A DNA stretch of 64,000 bases from Hibiscus mutabilis (Eukaryota; Streptophyta; Magnoliopsida; Malvales; Malvaceae). Location: the NCBI GenBank assembly GCA_019671005.1, contig CM033714.1, positions 81,397,909 through 81,461,908 on the forward strand, in the 5' to 3' direction. The notes beneath the pieces were generated by a model, which had not been told where the DNA came from, ran no database searches, and worked only from the letters and a program-made list of their open reading frames with translations. This document shows positions 24,391 to 36,575 of the stretch, piece by piece. The translations under genes and the position numbers were made by a program. The number at the start of each line of letters is the position of its first letter. The stretch's first letter is position 1.

Positions 24391-25260
24391 ACATTATTTG
24401 ACGATTTTGGTAGAAATCGTTTTTCTTACACGATGACTTTGATAGGATCTTGACTGCTGCCTAGCCTGCCATACATGGTATCGAAAAATTATATTATAAT
24501 TTTTCTTTATCGTATCAGTTTCTATCGCAATTCTCAAGCAATAAAAAATAATTATTTCACTTTTTTTTTCTATGTCAATCTTTTATACATGAATCTTCGC
24601 TCATAATTTTTACTTTACTTTTTCAAAACAGGTTTTGAAAGTTATCATCCAGGTAGGTTGACATAAAAAATATTGAAATTGATAATTTTTATTAATTAAA
24701 ATGATGATTAATATAATAAAAATAGTTCATGATATAATATTCATATATATTATAATATAATTTTATAGTACATTATTCTTTTAATAAAAAAATTCATTTT
24801 AATACCAAGCTTTACCATCAAAGATTTTATTACAAAGATAAAAAGTAAAACTATATTTACAAAGATTTGATTACTATTTTTAGGATAAATTATTCAAATA
24901 TAATATTTTGATCATCTAACTTTTAGATGCTAATATTTTAGTCATGTAAATAATTTTTTAATATTTTAATAATTTAACCATTAATGTTTTAAACAAATAA
25001 AAAGTAAATTAATCATTTATATTTTAATAATAATTTATTGCTCATTAATAACAAAAATTTTAAACTAATTTATTATTTATATTTTTTATACATTATGACT
25101 AAAAGTTAAGAACAAATTATCATTTGGCCGTGCATAAAATATTTTTTCATTGATTGCAAAAATTTTGATATTTAAACCCTTTTCCTCATTTAACATGGAA
25201 ATAAAACATCTCTTTTTAATTGCAAATAAAACATCTTTTAAATAAGAACAAAATTTACCT

Positions 25261-25449
25261 TGTTGTGAATAAAGTAGAGAACAAAAATAAAATAAATGAA
25301 CAAGATGAGAGACAAAGAGAGAGACTTGTATTATATTCTCAAAGTAGGGTTGTATACAATGCTTTCTCTAAATTCTATATTTATAGGCATAAGATGAAAA
25401 CCCTAATTTCATATATGGATATTCAACATAAATAAAGATATTCATAACA
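25261..25449 (-). repeat. LTR of the minus-strand copia relic (3' LTR)
   Basis: 189 bp, TG...CA. It matches 33017-33219 except for a GAACAAGAACAAG expansion and substitutions, so the insertion is not recent. Confidence 0.85.
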
Positions 25450-25559
25450 TACCCACATTTTTTCTATTATTTTTTAAAAATATTTTTTTATCAATAGTGA
25501 TGCTACATGTAAAATGACATGTCGCTAGCATTATCAATAGTGATTGTCTTTATAGGGTA

Positions 25560-26000
25560 ATCTGGAAAATGTGATCGTAATTTTATCAACTAAGCAAGTA
25601 ACTTCGCAAACACCAAGTTGCGGGTTGATAACAAGGATATATATAACTATCTAGTTGATGCTTCGATTAAAACCGTAAAATATCTAGATGATCTATAAGA
25701 AGGGTGTATGGGCCCACATATATCACCCTGTATCCGTTCTAGAAAATCAATAGATTCATAATCTATCTTAGCTGGTGATGGTTAAATAATCAATTTGCCT
25801 TGAAAGCAAGCATCACATGAAAAATATTACTTTGAAGAATCTATCATTTCTTCAATGAATAACCACATTAAGTATCAATAGCTTTTCGCATCATAATTAA
25901 ACTGGGATGGCCTAACCGGTCATGCCAAATAATAAAGCTATCAGTAAACTTTTAGTTTACAATATCATGAACTTCAATTTGTACTAATTTTTATGTAGTA
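25560..26000 (-). pseudogene. Copia GAG-pre-integrase and integrase N-terminal relic
   Basis: On the minus strand, WHDRLGHP (25903-25926) is the pre-integrase zinc-binding signature, and GDICGPIHP (about 25706-25732) is the start of the integrase core with its first Asp. Several stop codons interrupt the frame. The homology runs out toward the LTR before the remaining catalytic acids. Confidence 0.75.
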
Positions 26001-26315
26001 CAATTCGGATGATAGTGCATGTAATTTTGTCAAGATTTTCTTATTGCCTTGGTTTATACTCGTAATATGTAGATAGTTAGCATCCCTTTGACTAATAGTC
26101 ACAAAATGATATTCATTTCTATGAATATCTTTAAAATTCAATAAGCCTCTTTGCGATTTTGGCGAGTATAACGCATTGTGAATATGGAATAGAGTTCCAT
26201 TTGGTAATAATATATTTGCTCTTCCGGAGCCTTATATGATATTAGTGGTTCCAAATATAGTACTTGCATTATTCCCTTGCATTTTAAATGAGAAAATATG
26301 TATAATTATGCACCT

Positions 26316-29300
26316 TGTAACACCACCTTCCTGGTCTGGTTGAGAACCGGGTCGGAAGACGTTATCGAAAAACAAATTCGGAAATTGGAAGCTTAATCGG
26401 AGTCGGAAACTTATTCAGAAATTCTAATATTCTTATTTAAGGCTTTAGTGAACCTAATTATCATTTACTGACTCAATATGGGGTTAATTTTAATCTTTTA
26501 CAAACTTAGGGACTAAATTGCAAATGTCATAAATTAGCGATCCAATTCCAAATTCTTTATCACCATTTGTAATTAAACTCACCAGTTATTAACCTGTGAA
26601 GTTTCGATACTATCAAATATCGTTAACCTCATCAATTAGTATGTATAGTTATTAGTGACCAATTAGCAAACTGCCTAAAACTTCTTTTTACTCTTTATAA
26701 CCGAATTAACTAACATCATACCGATACCCTGAAGGCAGTATCGATACGCTAAGCCTAATTTTAGATTTTCCATATTCAAGCATAGCAAAACCGTATCGGT
26801 ACACTTGGGACTATATCGATACAGGTTGACCCTGTTGATTCCGTATTGATACCCTCTAGGACCGTATTGATACCATTTCTACACCCAAATTCCAGTAGCC
26901 ATTTTTCGTATCGATACGCCCTAGCCGTATCGATACGCCTTATTCCTTAAGCCAAATTTATGCCTAGTCGTACCGATACGCCATTACTCGTATCGTACGC
27001 CCTGACCTGTAATGACAAAATTTTACTGGTTTTTTAATCCATTTAACTTAGCAATTCATGTCTGAATGCAATGAAACTTGACCAGTAAGTTTCAACCATT
27101 ACAAACTTGACCTGTAATGTCTGAATCCATTTACTAAGTTCACCATATTTAAGCCAAATATGCAATTTTAGCCACTTCTAGTTACTTTTAACAAGTCATT
27201 TAAAGCCACTTAGTCTTATACATAATGTAGGCAATAAATACACATCAAAAGAGCCATAAACACATTACTTTGTCACCATTCTAGGAGTTCATAAGGACAA
27301 AATACATTACTTTTAGTTACTTTGCCACATTCTAGGAGTTCATAAGGACAAAACACATTACTCTAAGCTTGTGGTGTCTTGTCGATCTTTCAACTAATCC
27401 TGATCTTGACCTGCTAACTTCCTTAACCTGAAATGTGAAAGATGAATGCATTAGACTTATATAGTCTAAGTGAGGTAGCCATAAACAATAAATGAGCATG
27501 ATATGCAATAACTCATAGTTCAATGGCATACTTAATGGCATCTTAACATAAATAATACATATAAGCATACCATAGCATCAATATAAAGCTTAATAATCAT
27601 ACTCAATATCAATATTCAGACATCATAGCAATGGCATCAATATCCAACATAATGATCATAGTCAATAGCATATCAATAGCTTCTACATCAGTAAACAGTA
27701 ACAATAATCAATAGTTTTCCCTTGGGTCAATTTTTGGTATGTAGATACACGAATTCCACCTCATCACCAACAATAACAATAGTGGTCATCATTATCACCA
27801 TCATTATCCCCCCGCCGCACCAATTTGACCAATACAATTGTTAAGTGTTCAAAAGTACTATTTTTATAACCTTTTTTACTCATATTATTGTTAGACTTAG
27901 GCTCATTTTAGTTGCATTATTAGGCATTCATGCATGTTTTCATGATTTCCTTCACAGTTATGCTTGATTTCATAATTTAGTTGATTTTGTGAAAAAGGTA
28001 CTGTTGGTGTGTGTTTTTGTGTGTGCAGGATCTAATTGCCCAAGCAAGTAGGAGACTGTCGTGGCAACTAAGGAAGGAAACTGAAGGATCTGCTAAGGCA
28101 ATCGAAGCTATTTTCCAAATGCCAAACTAGAGGGTCTGCCAAGGTAATCGAAGCTGTCTTCTACATGCCTTGCTGAGGCATGTCGGGACAAATCCACTTC
28201 ATTAGGGATAAGCACAAAAAGTAAGAGATAAATCCCAAAGATTTGGATTTCCATGAAGCATTTAATGAAGATTTAAATTCAGATTTATGAGGAGTTATTG
28301 GAGATCAAAAGGAGATTAAATTCCAAGAGTTTTAGGAATTTTTTTGGAGGAATTAATATATAATAAAAGAGATTTATTTCTTTTATTCTATTTAATTCCA
28401 ACTTAACTTCCTCCTCAAGAAAGACTTTGACCTAGCCATCTCCTATAAATAAGAAGATTAGCCGCCTACTTCAAGGAGAGTTCGATTGGAGATGTGCGAT
28501 TGGGAGAGAAAACTAGGGCTGCTCAACATCTTCTTATTTTTTCCTTCTTTGTTCCATTAGTTCATGTTTAGGGATTTTATTCTTGAGTTTAATTTGTTCC
28601 AGCCATGAACTAAACTTATTTGGCTTGGGTTATTGTGTTTTTGTGGTTGTTGGATTTGTTTAGGTATTGAGTTTGCAATTTTACTTCAAAGTTTGTTCAT
28701 TCTTGATTCTTAATTTTGTTTGCGAGTGAATTGGGAGAGGATCTCGTGAATTCATCCATTTATCTAATATCGGGAGAGTTAGATTCAAGAAATGAATGAA
28801 CATGGTTTTCATACAATCGATCGATGGTGAAGACTAATTCGACTTAGGGACGGCTAAAAGGAGTGCAAGATAGGTTGTTGTCCACCCTTGGTTCACGCAT
28901 GGATGCATTATCAAGGCATGCACAATTAACAGCGTTTCGAGTTAGGGATAACGAGAAACCATTGAAGAATGTTTCGCCGAACTTTGAAGGTTGTCGTAGA
29001 ATTGCCCCAGCAATTGCTCTATTCCCAGACTTGCCCAGGCAATTGCAGACCTGCCCAGGCAATTGCAGAATTGTCCAAGTTGTTGCAGATTTGCCCCAGT
29101 AATCCGACTGAATCCAATTGTTGAAGCGATTGAGCTATTCTAACACTCAATTACCACGACGGTCCATTTAATTATTACATCATGACTCACGATAACTCGG
29201 CATACTCTCTCTTATTCAATTACATCTTCATTTTATTTAATTGCTCTTTTATTTTCTTGTTAATTAGAACTCCTACTATCACCTACTTGTGTTTTTACTT

Positions 29301-30851
29301 TCAGTGCGATAAGTTAGATTCTTGAAGTAGCACCAATTTCTGTGGAGACGGTACTCGATACTTATCATACCACTTTATTACTTGCGACGTGTATACTTGC
29401 ACCGTTTGCGTAGCACTTAATACGCGCAACAACAATACACATCCCTCCACCGCACCCGAAGCCCAATACCCGTACCAATGAGCTCATGAATTCTATGTCA
29501 TGCCAATTGTATCCAATACTTCGATCCCAAGGTACAATAATCAATAGTTCGATAGCAATAATTCAATAACAATAGCTCAATAATCATATGGTCATAGCAA
29601 TAGGCAATAACAATAAACCAATGATTCAATGACAAATAACATATCTCAATGATTTGATAACTATATGCAATGGTCAATACTCAATACCACACTTACTCAT
29701 GCTTACCAACAAAGCTTTCAATGATGTTTATGTAAAATCTTTCAACACAATGGTTAGTCACACAATAAACAATAACCAATGATTCAAGATGGCACCTAGC
29801 CAACTCTCGAGACTCCGACTACACTCACTTTGATACTAAGGCTCTCGGATAACGATTCCTTTTTTCCTAGCCTTTGTTGGAGATGATGGACTAGCTTCTT
29901 CCAAACCTTGAGCTAGGAACAACAATAGAGAATTGTTATAATCCATATAACAAGATCGATAGTCATTTCTAAGTTCAAAATAGCCATTAGCTATTCAATA
30001 GATTCATGGGTTGAAACTTCAAGAACATGGGTTTAGCTTAAGGATTCCAGTTGGGAATTAAGCATTCATTAGTCCATGAAATTCACAATAGGTTTGGGGT
30101 TTTTACTTACCCAACTGATGACTTTTCGATGAAGTTTTCAAATCAAGGAACACTTGAGTTTAAGGTGGCCAATAAAGGAGGTGTGTGCTTGCTTAAGGTT
30201 GAAGACAACAATAGAGGTATGTGTTTAGGTAGGAGATGAAGTTAACAAAAGATAGGGTTTTTGCTCCGGTGAAGGTAAACAATGAGGAAACCCTTCTCTT
30301 ACTCATTTTAAAACAAATTTGGCCCCTAATCATTCCTCACCTCATTTGCAACCAATAAGAAGATTTCCTATTGCCAAAGGTTTTGCTTATCTTATTAATT
30401 TATATCCCCTCAAGCCTTTTTAGTCATTCTAAGCAATTAATGGCCATTCATCAGCCTTCCTAAGTCATCCTTCGTGAAAGGTGGCAAGCAAATATGTGAG
30501 TCATCATCAATCTCCCTTTTCTTTCAATTTAATCAATAAAATAGATTTGGACAGATGACCTGTATCGATACACTTGTGGTCGTATCGATACGCTCATGCT
30601 AAAACAGATAAGTTAGTTAAAGGCCGTTAGACCGTACCGATACGGTACATACCGTATCGATACCCTTAAGTCAGTTTCAACATTTTGACTTTCCAATAAG
30701 GTCCTCAATTCAAAGATTAGACTCAATCAAAGTTCAACATTAAGAAAATAGATCATATAGTCAACATTGGTGCAAAAATTTAAACTTCCTGGAGTAAGAT
30801 TTCTGATCGCCGAAACCCAATTTCGACTAGACCGGTTTTCAGGATGTTACA
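26316..30851. mobile_element. Large solo LTR-like insertion with inverted-repeat-like ends and the TATCGATA motif
   Basis: It starts TGTAACACC and ends GGATGTTACA. The flanks CACCT (26311-26315) and CATCT (30852-30856) agree at 4 of 5, so the whole unit inserted into the copia relic. Subtracting the nested LTR, the unit is about 2.94 kb with no coding domain, consistent with a Ty3/gypsy solo LTR. Oddly, the two ends also look like inverted repeats for ~45 bases (CTGGTCTGGTTGAGAAC versus CCGGTCTAGTCGAAATT). Both shoulders carry GTATCGATAC-type motifs: 26720-27000 and 30560-30665. Confidence 0.7.
27839..29431 (+). mobile_element. Solo LTR with perfect 5-bp target duplication
   Basis: TGTTAAGTGTTCAAAAG...ACGCGCAACA, 1593 bp, flanked by ACAAT at 27834-27838 and 29432-29436. 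The 3' end (TGGAGACGGTACTCGATACT, ACTTGCACCGTTTGCGTAGC) has the style of Athila-type Ty3/gypsy LTR ends. The imperfect repeats TTGCCCAGGCAATTGCAGAC at 29031-29070 and the GCCAA...GGCAATCGAAG units at 28095-28155 are internal low-copy repeats. No protein. Confidence 0.85.
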
Positions 30852-31699
30852 CATCTTTTAATATGTGCTTTGTCCCATTCACTTCGGAGAATGAAAAATA
30901 CGTGCTTTGTATCATTCACTTTAGGGAATGGAAATATTAAATATAGCACGTATCAAATCAATTGTCTATCAAAGATAATGTCACAAGAACTTATTACTCT
31001 TCCGGAGCATTGATATTTTAGTACTTTGAGATATAGTACTCACATTTTCACCCTTGCATTTAAATGGGAAAAATAATTCTTATCCTTAAGTATAGTATAA
31101 GTACTTGCACTGTCTGCTAAGCATAAATCACCACAATTCATTGCAAATATTCCGAAAGTAATCATATTTCTTCAATGGATAATAAATAAGTATTTAAAAT
31201 ATTTATATATATATATATGTATAATATAAATAAATAATATGTAAAGTATATTAACATAAAGCAAAATAAAGTAAAAGATTAATTATTTTCTTCAGAGGTT
31301 ATAAAGAAACAAAATAAATGGCAAATTATTCCCTTTAATGGTTATAAGAAAATCAACAACATCCAATTGAGTTGGACCGACAATGCCATAATTATTTTTG
31401 TCATTTTCGTAAACAAAATTTGTTTATATTTTCTTTCCTTTATCATTCATGATTATGGATAAATGTCTATAATGTTTCGGCGTGTAACAAGTACAGATCA
31501 AGGGTTTGTACCATTGCATTGATAACATAAAAAATTTAATATGATCTCTATCATTTTTGTCATCCTTATAATCCCACTTCTGGTGGGTATAAGTATTCTT
31601 AAAATGACCATAATGTCTATATCTATAGCCTTGACCATGACCACAACTACTAATGTGGCGTTAATTTTTTTCGTTATAAAATCTCACAATCACCTTAGG

Positions 31700-32215
31700 G
31701 AATGGAGTGAAGCTAGTGGGCCTTTAAAATATTTTTCGCAATATTGTGTTTGAGGACAACATTATTTGCATGAAAAGTGGAGTATGTTTTTTTTTCTTCT
31801 AACATATCCTCATCAACAATATTTTGACCACATAACTTCAATTGTGAAGTAATTCGAAACATAATAGAGTTATACTCGCTTACTGATTTAAAATCTTGCA
31901 ATTTCAGATGCAACCAACCATATTGAGCTTTAGGTAGAATAGCAGTTTTTTTATGGTCATATCATTCCTTTAGATTATTCTAAGGAATAAGAGGATCTTT
32001 CACCGTTAAATATTCAGATTTCAACCCCTCATGGAAGTGACAACGAAGAAGTATAATGGCCCTGGCCTTATTTTGAGCAGATTATTCCAAAGATTTAATA
32101 CCCGTACGCGGCATTGTTACTCCAGTTCACAAGGTCCTTTAGAAACCTTCTTTGAGACCAATAGCCTCGCTGAACGGGATGTCCAACCAATATATTTGGA
32201 CTAAACCAACAGAAC
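31700..32215 (-). pseudogene. Copia gag (UBN2-type) relic
   Basis: On the minus strand, LKLQDFKSVSEYNSIMFRI...LKLCG and TYSTFHANNVVL match the UBN2-type gag helices common to plant copia elements. The frame is broken by stops and a frameshift near 31790. The flanking 30857-31540 and 32216-33016 stretches are further AT-rich decayed internal sequence of the same element. Confidence 0.75.
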
Positions 32216-33016
32216 AAAGAACATAAATCACCATAATTTATAACAATCTTCTTGTACATCATAAATCACCATAATTTATTGCACTTTCAAATTGTAATTT
32301 AAAGAATAAAAAAAGAGTTTACCGATATTAATTTTCCTCTCAAGGACTATGGAGATGTAAATGACCAAGACAACTCCTCATAATCTCTTTATGTCATATC
32401 TCTTTCCAAGCCATTTAAAGATATCATGTAAAGCTCAAAATATAGTTAAAAATACCAACTTTAGTCGATAAAATAACATAAATATAATCACTATAAGAAT
32501 AATTATCATTCTTAAACAAATAAATAACTATAAGGATGTATAAATAAGAATGATTAATCGATGCAATTACTAACATCTAGTAGATTAAAAACAAAAACTT
32601 TCATCATCAGAATAAAATAAACAAATATCGGTCATAACTAAAGAACAAAAAAAATCTCAAAATAGGTGCATAAGCACTACACTATATTACATTGTGTTTT
32701 AAACACATGATTATTCCTCGCTTTGAACAACCATTCCTGGATGGTAAGGAAAAGAAATCACGTTATTAAAAAAATCACAATCATGTATATATTTAATGTT
32801 AGATATATCATCAAAGAAACAATAAATTAAAATACACTGACCTTAATTTGAGAATAATTAATCATCCACTATATCGAGATAAATAAGTAAAAACATAACA
32901 GACTTTTCAAGCTAAGTTGAATATATAGTAGATGTAGTCACTAATATTTTGTTAAAATCTTTTTCGGGAATTGTCGACAAGAACCACAGTAATTGAGCGA
33001 GATCGTGCTGATAACG

Positions 33017-33219
33017 TGTTGTGAATAAAGTAAAGAGCAAGAATAAAATAAATGAACAAGAACAAGAACAAGATGAGAGACAAAGAGAGAGACTTATATT
33101 ATATTCTTAAAGTAGGATTGTATATAATGCTTTCTTACAATTCTATATTTATAGACATAAAATATAAAAACTCTAATTTCATATACGGATATTTAGCATA
33201 AATAAAGATATTCATAACA
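33017..33219 (-). repeat. LTR of the minus-strand copia relic (5' LTR)
   Basis: 203 bp, partner of 25261-25449. The 14-base length difference is mainly an AACAAG repeat expansion. Confidence 0.85.
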
Positions 33220-33640
33220 TTACCACATTTTTATTACTTTTAATTTTTTTTTTCAATTTTCACGTGCAAGGGTAGGTGGTATATTTATGATATAATTAGA
33301 ACAAAGCTTTACGCCTCCCAATTCCAATCTATTTCTCAAAGTCGGTTCAGTCTTCTTCACTTCCATGCTCGTCTTCTCCAGGTAAACATCTTTTTCATTT
33401 GTGCTAATTTCATGCTCAAATATAACAATATTTGCTTCCTTTTCAAGAGATAACCCTAGATCTCTTTGTCTCCACGCTTTCTGTTTGTTTATTTGTTTTT
33501 TTTTTTTACTTTTTTTAACATAAAAAATAGTCAAGGATTGTGAAAATTGAGATGGGTATTTATTTTTTGAAGAACCCTTTTTAGGTTTTGATCTTTTGTT
33601 CTGTAATTTCCTTTCATATAGGATGTTGATTCTGTGCATA

Positions 33641-34070
33641 AAGTCAAGAATGGAGAAAGCTAAAGTGGGTATTCACTGTTTTTGAAAAAAAAATTAAAAG
33701 GGGAAATTTTTTGGTTCGAAGGGCTGATATTTTGTGTGATTTTTGTTCACATGAAAGCTTGATTTTCTGTATAAACAAAGTCAAGAATGGAGAGAAATGA
33801 AGTGGGCGTTCACTGGTTTTGAAGGAAAAGAGGGGAAATTTTGGTTCAAAGTGGGTGATTTTGTGTAACTTTTTGGGGTTTGGTGCATAGAACAAGTGAA
33901 GAACTGAAGTGGGTATTTTCCTGATTTTGAAGAGAAAAGAGAGAATTTTTTGTTCAAAAGTGGTGATCTTTGTGGAATTTTTGTTCTCTCGGGAGCTTGG
34001 TTTAGTGCATAATTAAGTGGGAGGCTAAAATTTTTGGTTCAAAGGACTGATCTTCACATTGGAGCTTTTG
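33641..34070. repeat. Imperfect ~110-137-bp tandem repeats in the leader of the SUVH remnant
   Basis: Units start near 33641, 33778, 33889 and 34003 (the last partial). Each contains AAGTGGG(T/C)(A/G)TT, then a GGGGAAATTTTTGGTTC-like stretch, GTGATTTTTGTTC and AGCTT. A possible 5' leader exon lies before it at about 33270-33381, ending CTCCAG|GTAAAC. Confidence 0.7.
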
Positions 34071-34109
34071 TTTAGTGATTTCGGTTGAAAGACTTGATTT
34101 TTGTTTGGA

Positions 34110-34885
34110 ATGGAAGGAGTGATGGGTGGAAACACTGTTCAACCTAATTCAGTTAACAAATCCGAAGTTTTGGATGTAAAACCGGTACGCACCTTGGTTC
34201 CTATATTCCCTGAGCCATCGGAGGGTGCTCCGTTTGTCTGCGTGCCTCCTAATGGCCCTTTCCCGTCTGGGTTTTCGCCCTTTTTCCCATTTAGTGGAAC
34301 AACCCCCAACCAAAATGGTGCCAATCCAACTGCTGTGACAATTCGTCCGATTACGACTGAACCTTCTAATGGCCAAAATGTGTCACCAATGGATGCACAT
34401 GGTAATCAAGGACACAAACCAGCTACAGCAGCAGCTGCACGTGGTAATCAAGGACCCAAACCAGCTACACCAGCAGCCGCACGTGGTAATCAAGGACCCA
34501 AACCGGCTACACCTGTGGATGCACATGGTAATCCTGTCAAGAAAAGGGGAAGGGGAAGACCAAGGACTCGGTTTCCATAGTTGCTGCCTGCTTGGTAATT
34601 TCAATCCTGGAATTAGTGTATCTGAACAATAAGATGTTAACAGGGAATAAGTTGGAAAATGTGGTTTAGAGGTTTTGATTCAATTAGGACAAAAGCTTAG
34701 CCAAAAGGAAGATTTGAACTAATCGAATTCTGGCATTGTTTTAACACGCAGACTTGAAAGCTGACAACACGACTTGGAGCACAGTGTTGCGCACTAATAT
34801 GGAAAAGAGAATTGGGGCTGTTTGATGTTGGGATCGCAAACTATCGTGTTCTTCCTAATGGAGTTATGCTTGGTGGGTTTATATT
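34110..34885 (+). pseudogene. SUVH1/SUVH3-type H3K9 methyltransferase, truncated and frameshifted
   Basis: The open frame 34110-34580 encodes ~156 residues. The first ~75 match the N-terminus of SUVH1/3 proteins: VLDVKPVRTLVPIFP, APFVCVPPNGPFPSGFSPFFPF. A triplicated 14-residue unit (GNQGPKPATPAAAR type, 34399-34525) and an AT-hook-like KKRGRGRPRT follow, then a stop. Family homology continues past the stop in shifted frames: GNFNPGISVSEQ (34590-34629), a KLSQKED helix (about 34690-34715), DLKADN and LRTNMEKRIGAV (about 34755-34830), then MELCLVGL (about 34858-34880), the opening of the SRA domain. It then stops: pre-SET, SET and post-SET are absent. The full family is ~650-700 residues. The short ORF could still be translated as an AT-hook peptide. 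Confidence 0.8.
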
Positions 34886-36575
34886 CTTAGTTTAGTATTA
34901 TGGGTGATTTAGGGGGTGAGCTCGTAGTGCTCGATGAGCAAGTAGATTTCCGTTTATTTGGAGGATCTTTAGAGAATCATATCCTCGATTTCAAATCTGT
35001 AGATTATCGAGTTTGCTCGAGTACTTTAGAAAAAATGAAGAGCGGAATAGTTGTAGACGAGCAAAACTTTTGACATTTCTAAAGACGTCCATATGCTCAT
35101 CCTTGTATTATCATGCAACTCTATGTATTTCATCTTAAAAACTTGGAGCATAATATTAGGGAGTGTCTAAAGTAATGATATGTGCTTGGTACGAGTATGT
35201 TTGGTTTACTTAATTTGCTAAGGGTTTTTTTTTAACGTATATAGTTAATTTCATACCCAAATATGCATCAAGGAAAATTGGGGAAAAGATGAAAGGCTCC
35301 AACTAACTTTGTGTCAAAATACTTGGTATTTCATTCTATTTTTGGTATTATTATTTGATATAGTGGCCGTAGAATATTTTCTTTGCTAATTGCAAATGAT
35401 TTTAATATATCGATAATTAAGTAAATAAGTAAAGATATAAGACGGTAAATTAAATTTGCTTGTAAAGAAAAATGTTTTACTATTAATATACATAATAATT
35501 ATATATATATTTCATTAGAATGACACTTCTAGACCTGAATGAGCCAAATGTAACGTAAAAATACTCCGTATTATTTCAATTCATAAAAAAAAGAGAGCCT
35601 CGGTATTGCATTTCGTGCTATTGTTACTTTATATTTCTATATGCTTTTGAGGTAGTTAATAGGGGTGTTCATGATCATATTAGGTCATAACATGAAAAGT
35701 TATGAACTTCAAATCAGATAGACCATAATAGTACGTATATTTTAGCATTTCAAAACTTAATTTATTAAGTTTATTATTGAAATCAATATGCTAAAATAGT
35801 TTATTGGGTTCAATATACTCTTATTAAAATTATTTAATATATTTAAGTCTTGACGGAAAGTCCGTTGACTAGTCCAAGTAGGGAAAAAAGAAGAGAGGCT
35901 CGAATTCGAACGGCATCCATACGATTAAACCATTGCCGCTACCAGTTTGTTTGTGTTTAGTAGGAAGGATAAAAGATGGTGTTGGTTGGTTTAATAACAA
36001 ACAAAGTCTACATAAGCAGACCTGGAAATGAGCACTGTTTTATGAGATAGAAGCAAATAAAATATATTAAACAATACATGTTTGGACATGGAACCAAAAA
36101 GACCATTACAAAAACCAGTTCTCCCTCCGAATTCGCCGGCCCGGCAACGGAGAAAAATGAGATAACCAAAGGGAAACCAGAAACACACAAAAGGATAGTT
36201 CAAATTTCAACACTCATAGAAAGGGACACTTGCCTTCATATCTTCAAACCATTTGAAGCGACCGTACTTCCAACCTTTACGGATAAGAATAAAAGGAACA
36301 AAATAAAACAAGGTCAGCTCCCAATGTTTATCATCGGCAGGCAAACAAATAATGCAAATGAAGAATCAAGACTAGTGTTGTTTGGTCATGAACATCAATC
36401 CACCACCCAAAAGTATAGCAACCACTGTTTACATGATCGAGTCAACAATCTTTGCTAAACACATTTTAGAAAAAAAAAACAATTTTAATCTAGAAATGGA
36501 ACAGAACTTGACAGGTTCATGGTAAGTGCAATTCAAAAGTAACAGATAGTAAAATATAACAAGTTATACAACCCA
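34886..36575. other. Gene-free stretch; right part probably 3' UTR of the cwf21-like gene
   Basis: 34886-35990 has no supportable feature. 35991-36575 is of ordinary composition. On the minus strand it directly follows the terminal stop of the splicing-factor remnant, so I read it as its former 3' UTR. The plus ORF 36078-36458 shows no domain. Confidence 0.4.

Larger units (their letters stand above)
25261..33219 (-). mobile_element. Decayed Ty1/copia retrotransposon, minus strand, with nested solo LTRs
   Basis: Direct terminal repeats at 25261-25449 and 33017-33219 (both TGTTGTGAATAAAG...TTCATAACA) bracket minus-strand gag and integrase relics. Just inside the upper LTR the minus strand reads CGTTATCAGCACGATC, a common copia-type primer-binding region. 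TTACC lies beside both ends (25255-25259, with one extra T, and 33220-33224), probably the target duplication. After removing the nested insertions only ~3.4 kb remains. The second half of integrase, reverse transcriptase and RNase H are gone. Confidence 0.8.

Noticed and set aside
34369..34632. Overlapping +1 ORF across the SUVH repeats
   Set aside because: Most of it is the shadow of the GNQGPKPATP repeat in another frame. Only its last ~12 residues (GNFNPGISVSEQ) carry family homology, and these were used as frameshift evidence.
36078..36458. 126-residue plus-strand ORF
   Set aside because: No recognisable domain, and it lies opposite the probable 3' UTR of the minus-strand gene.
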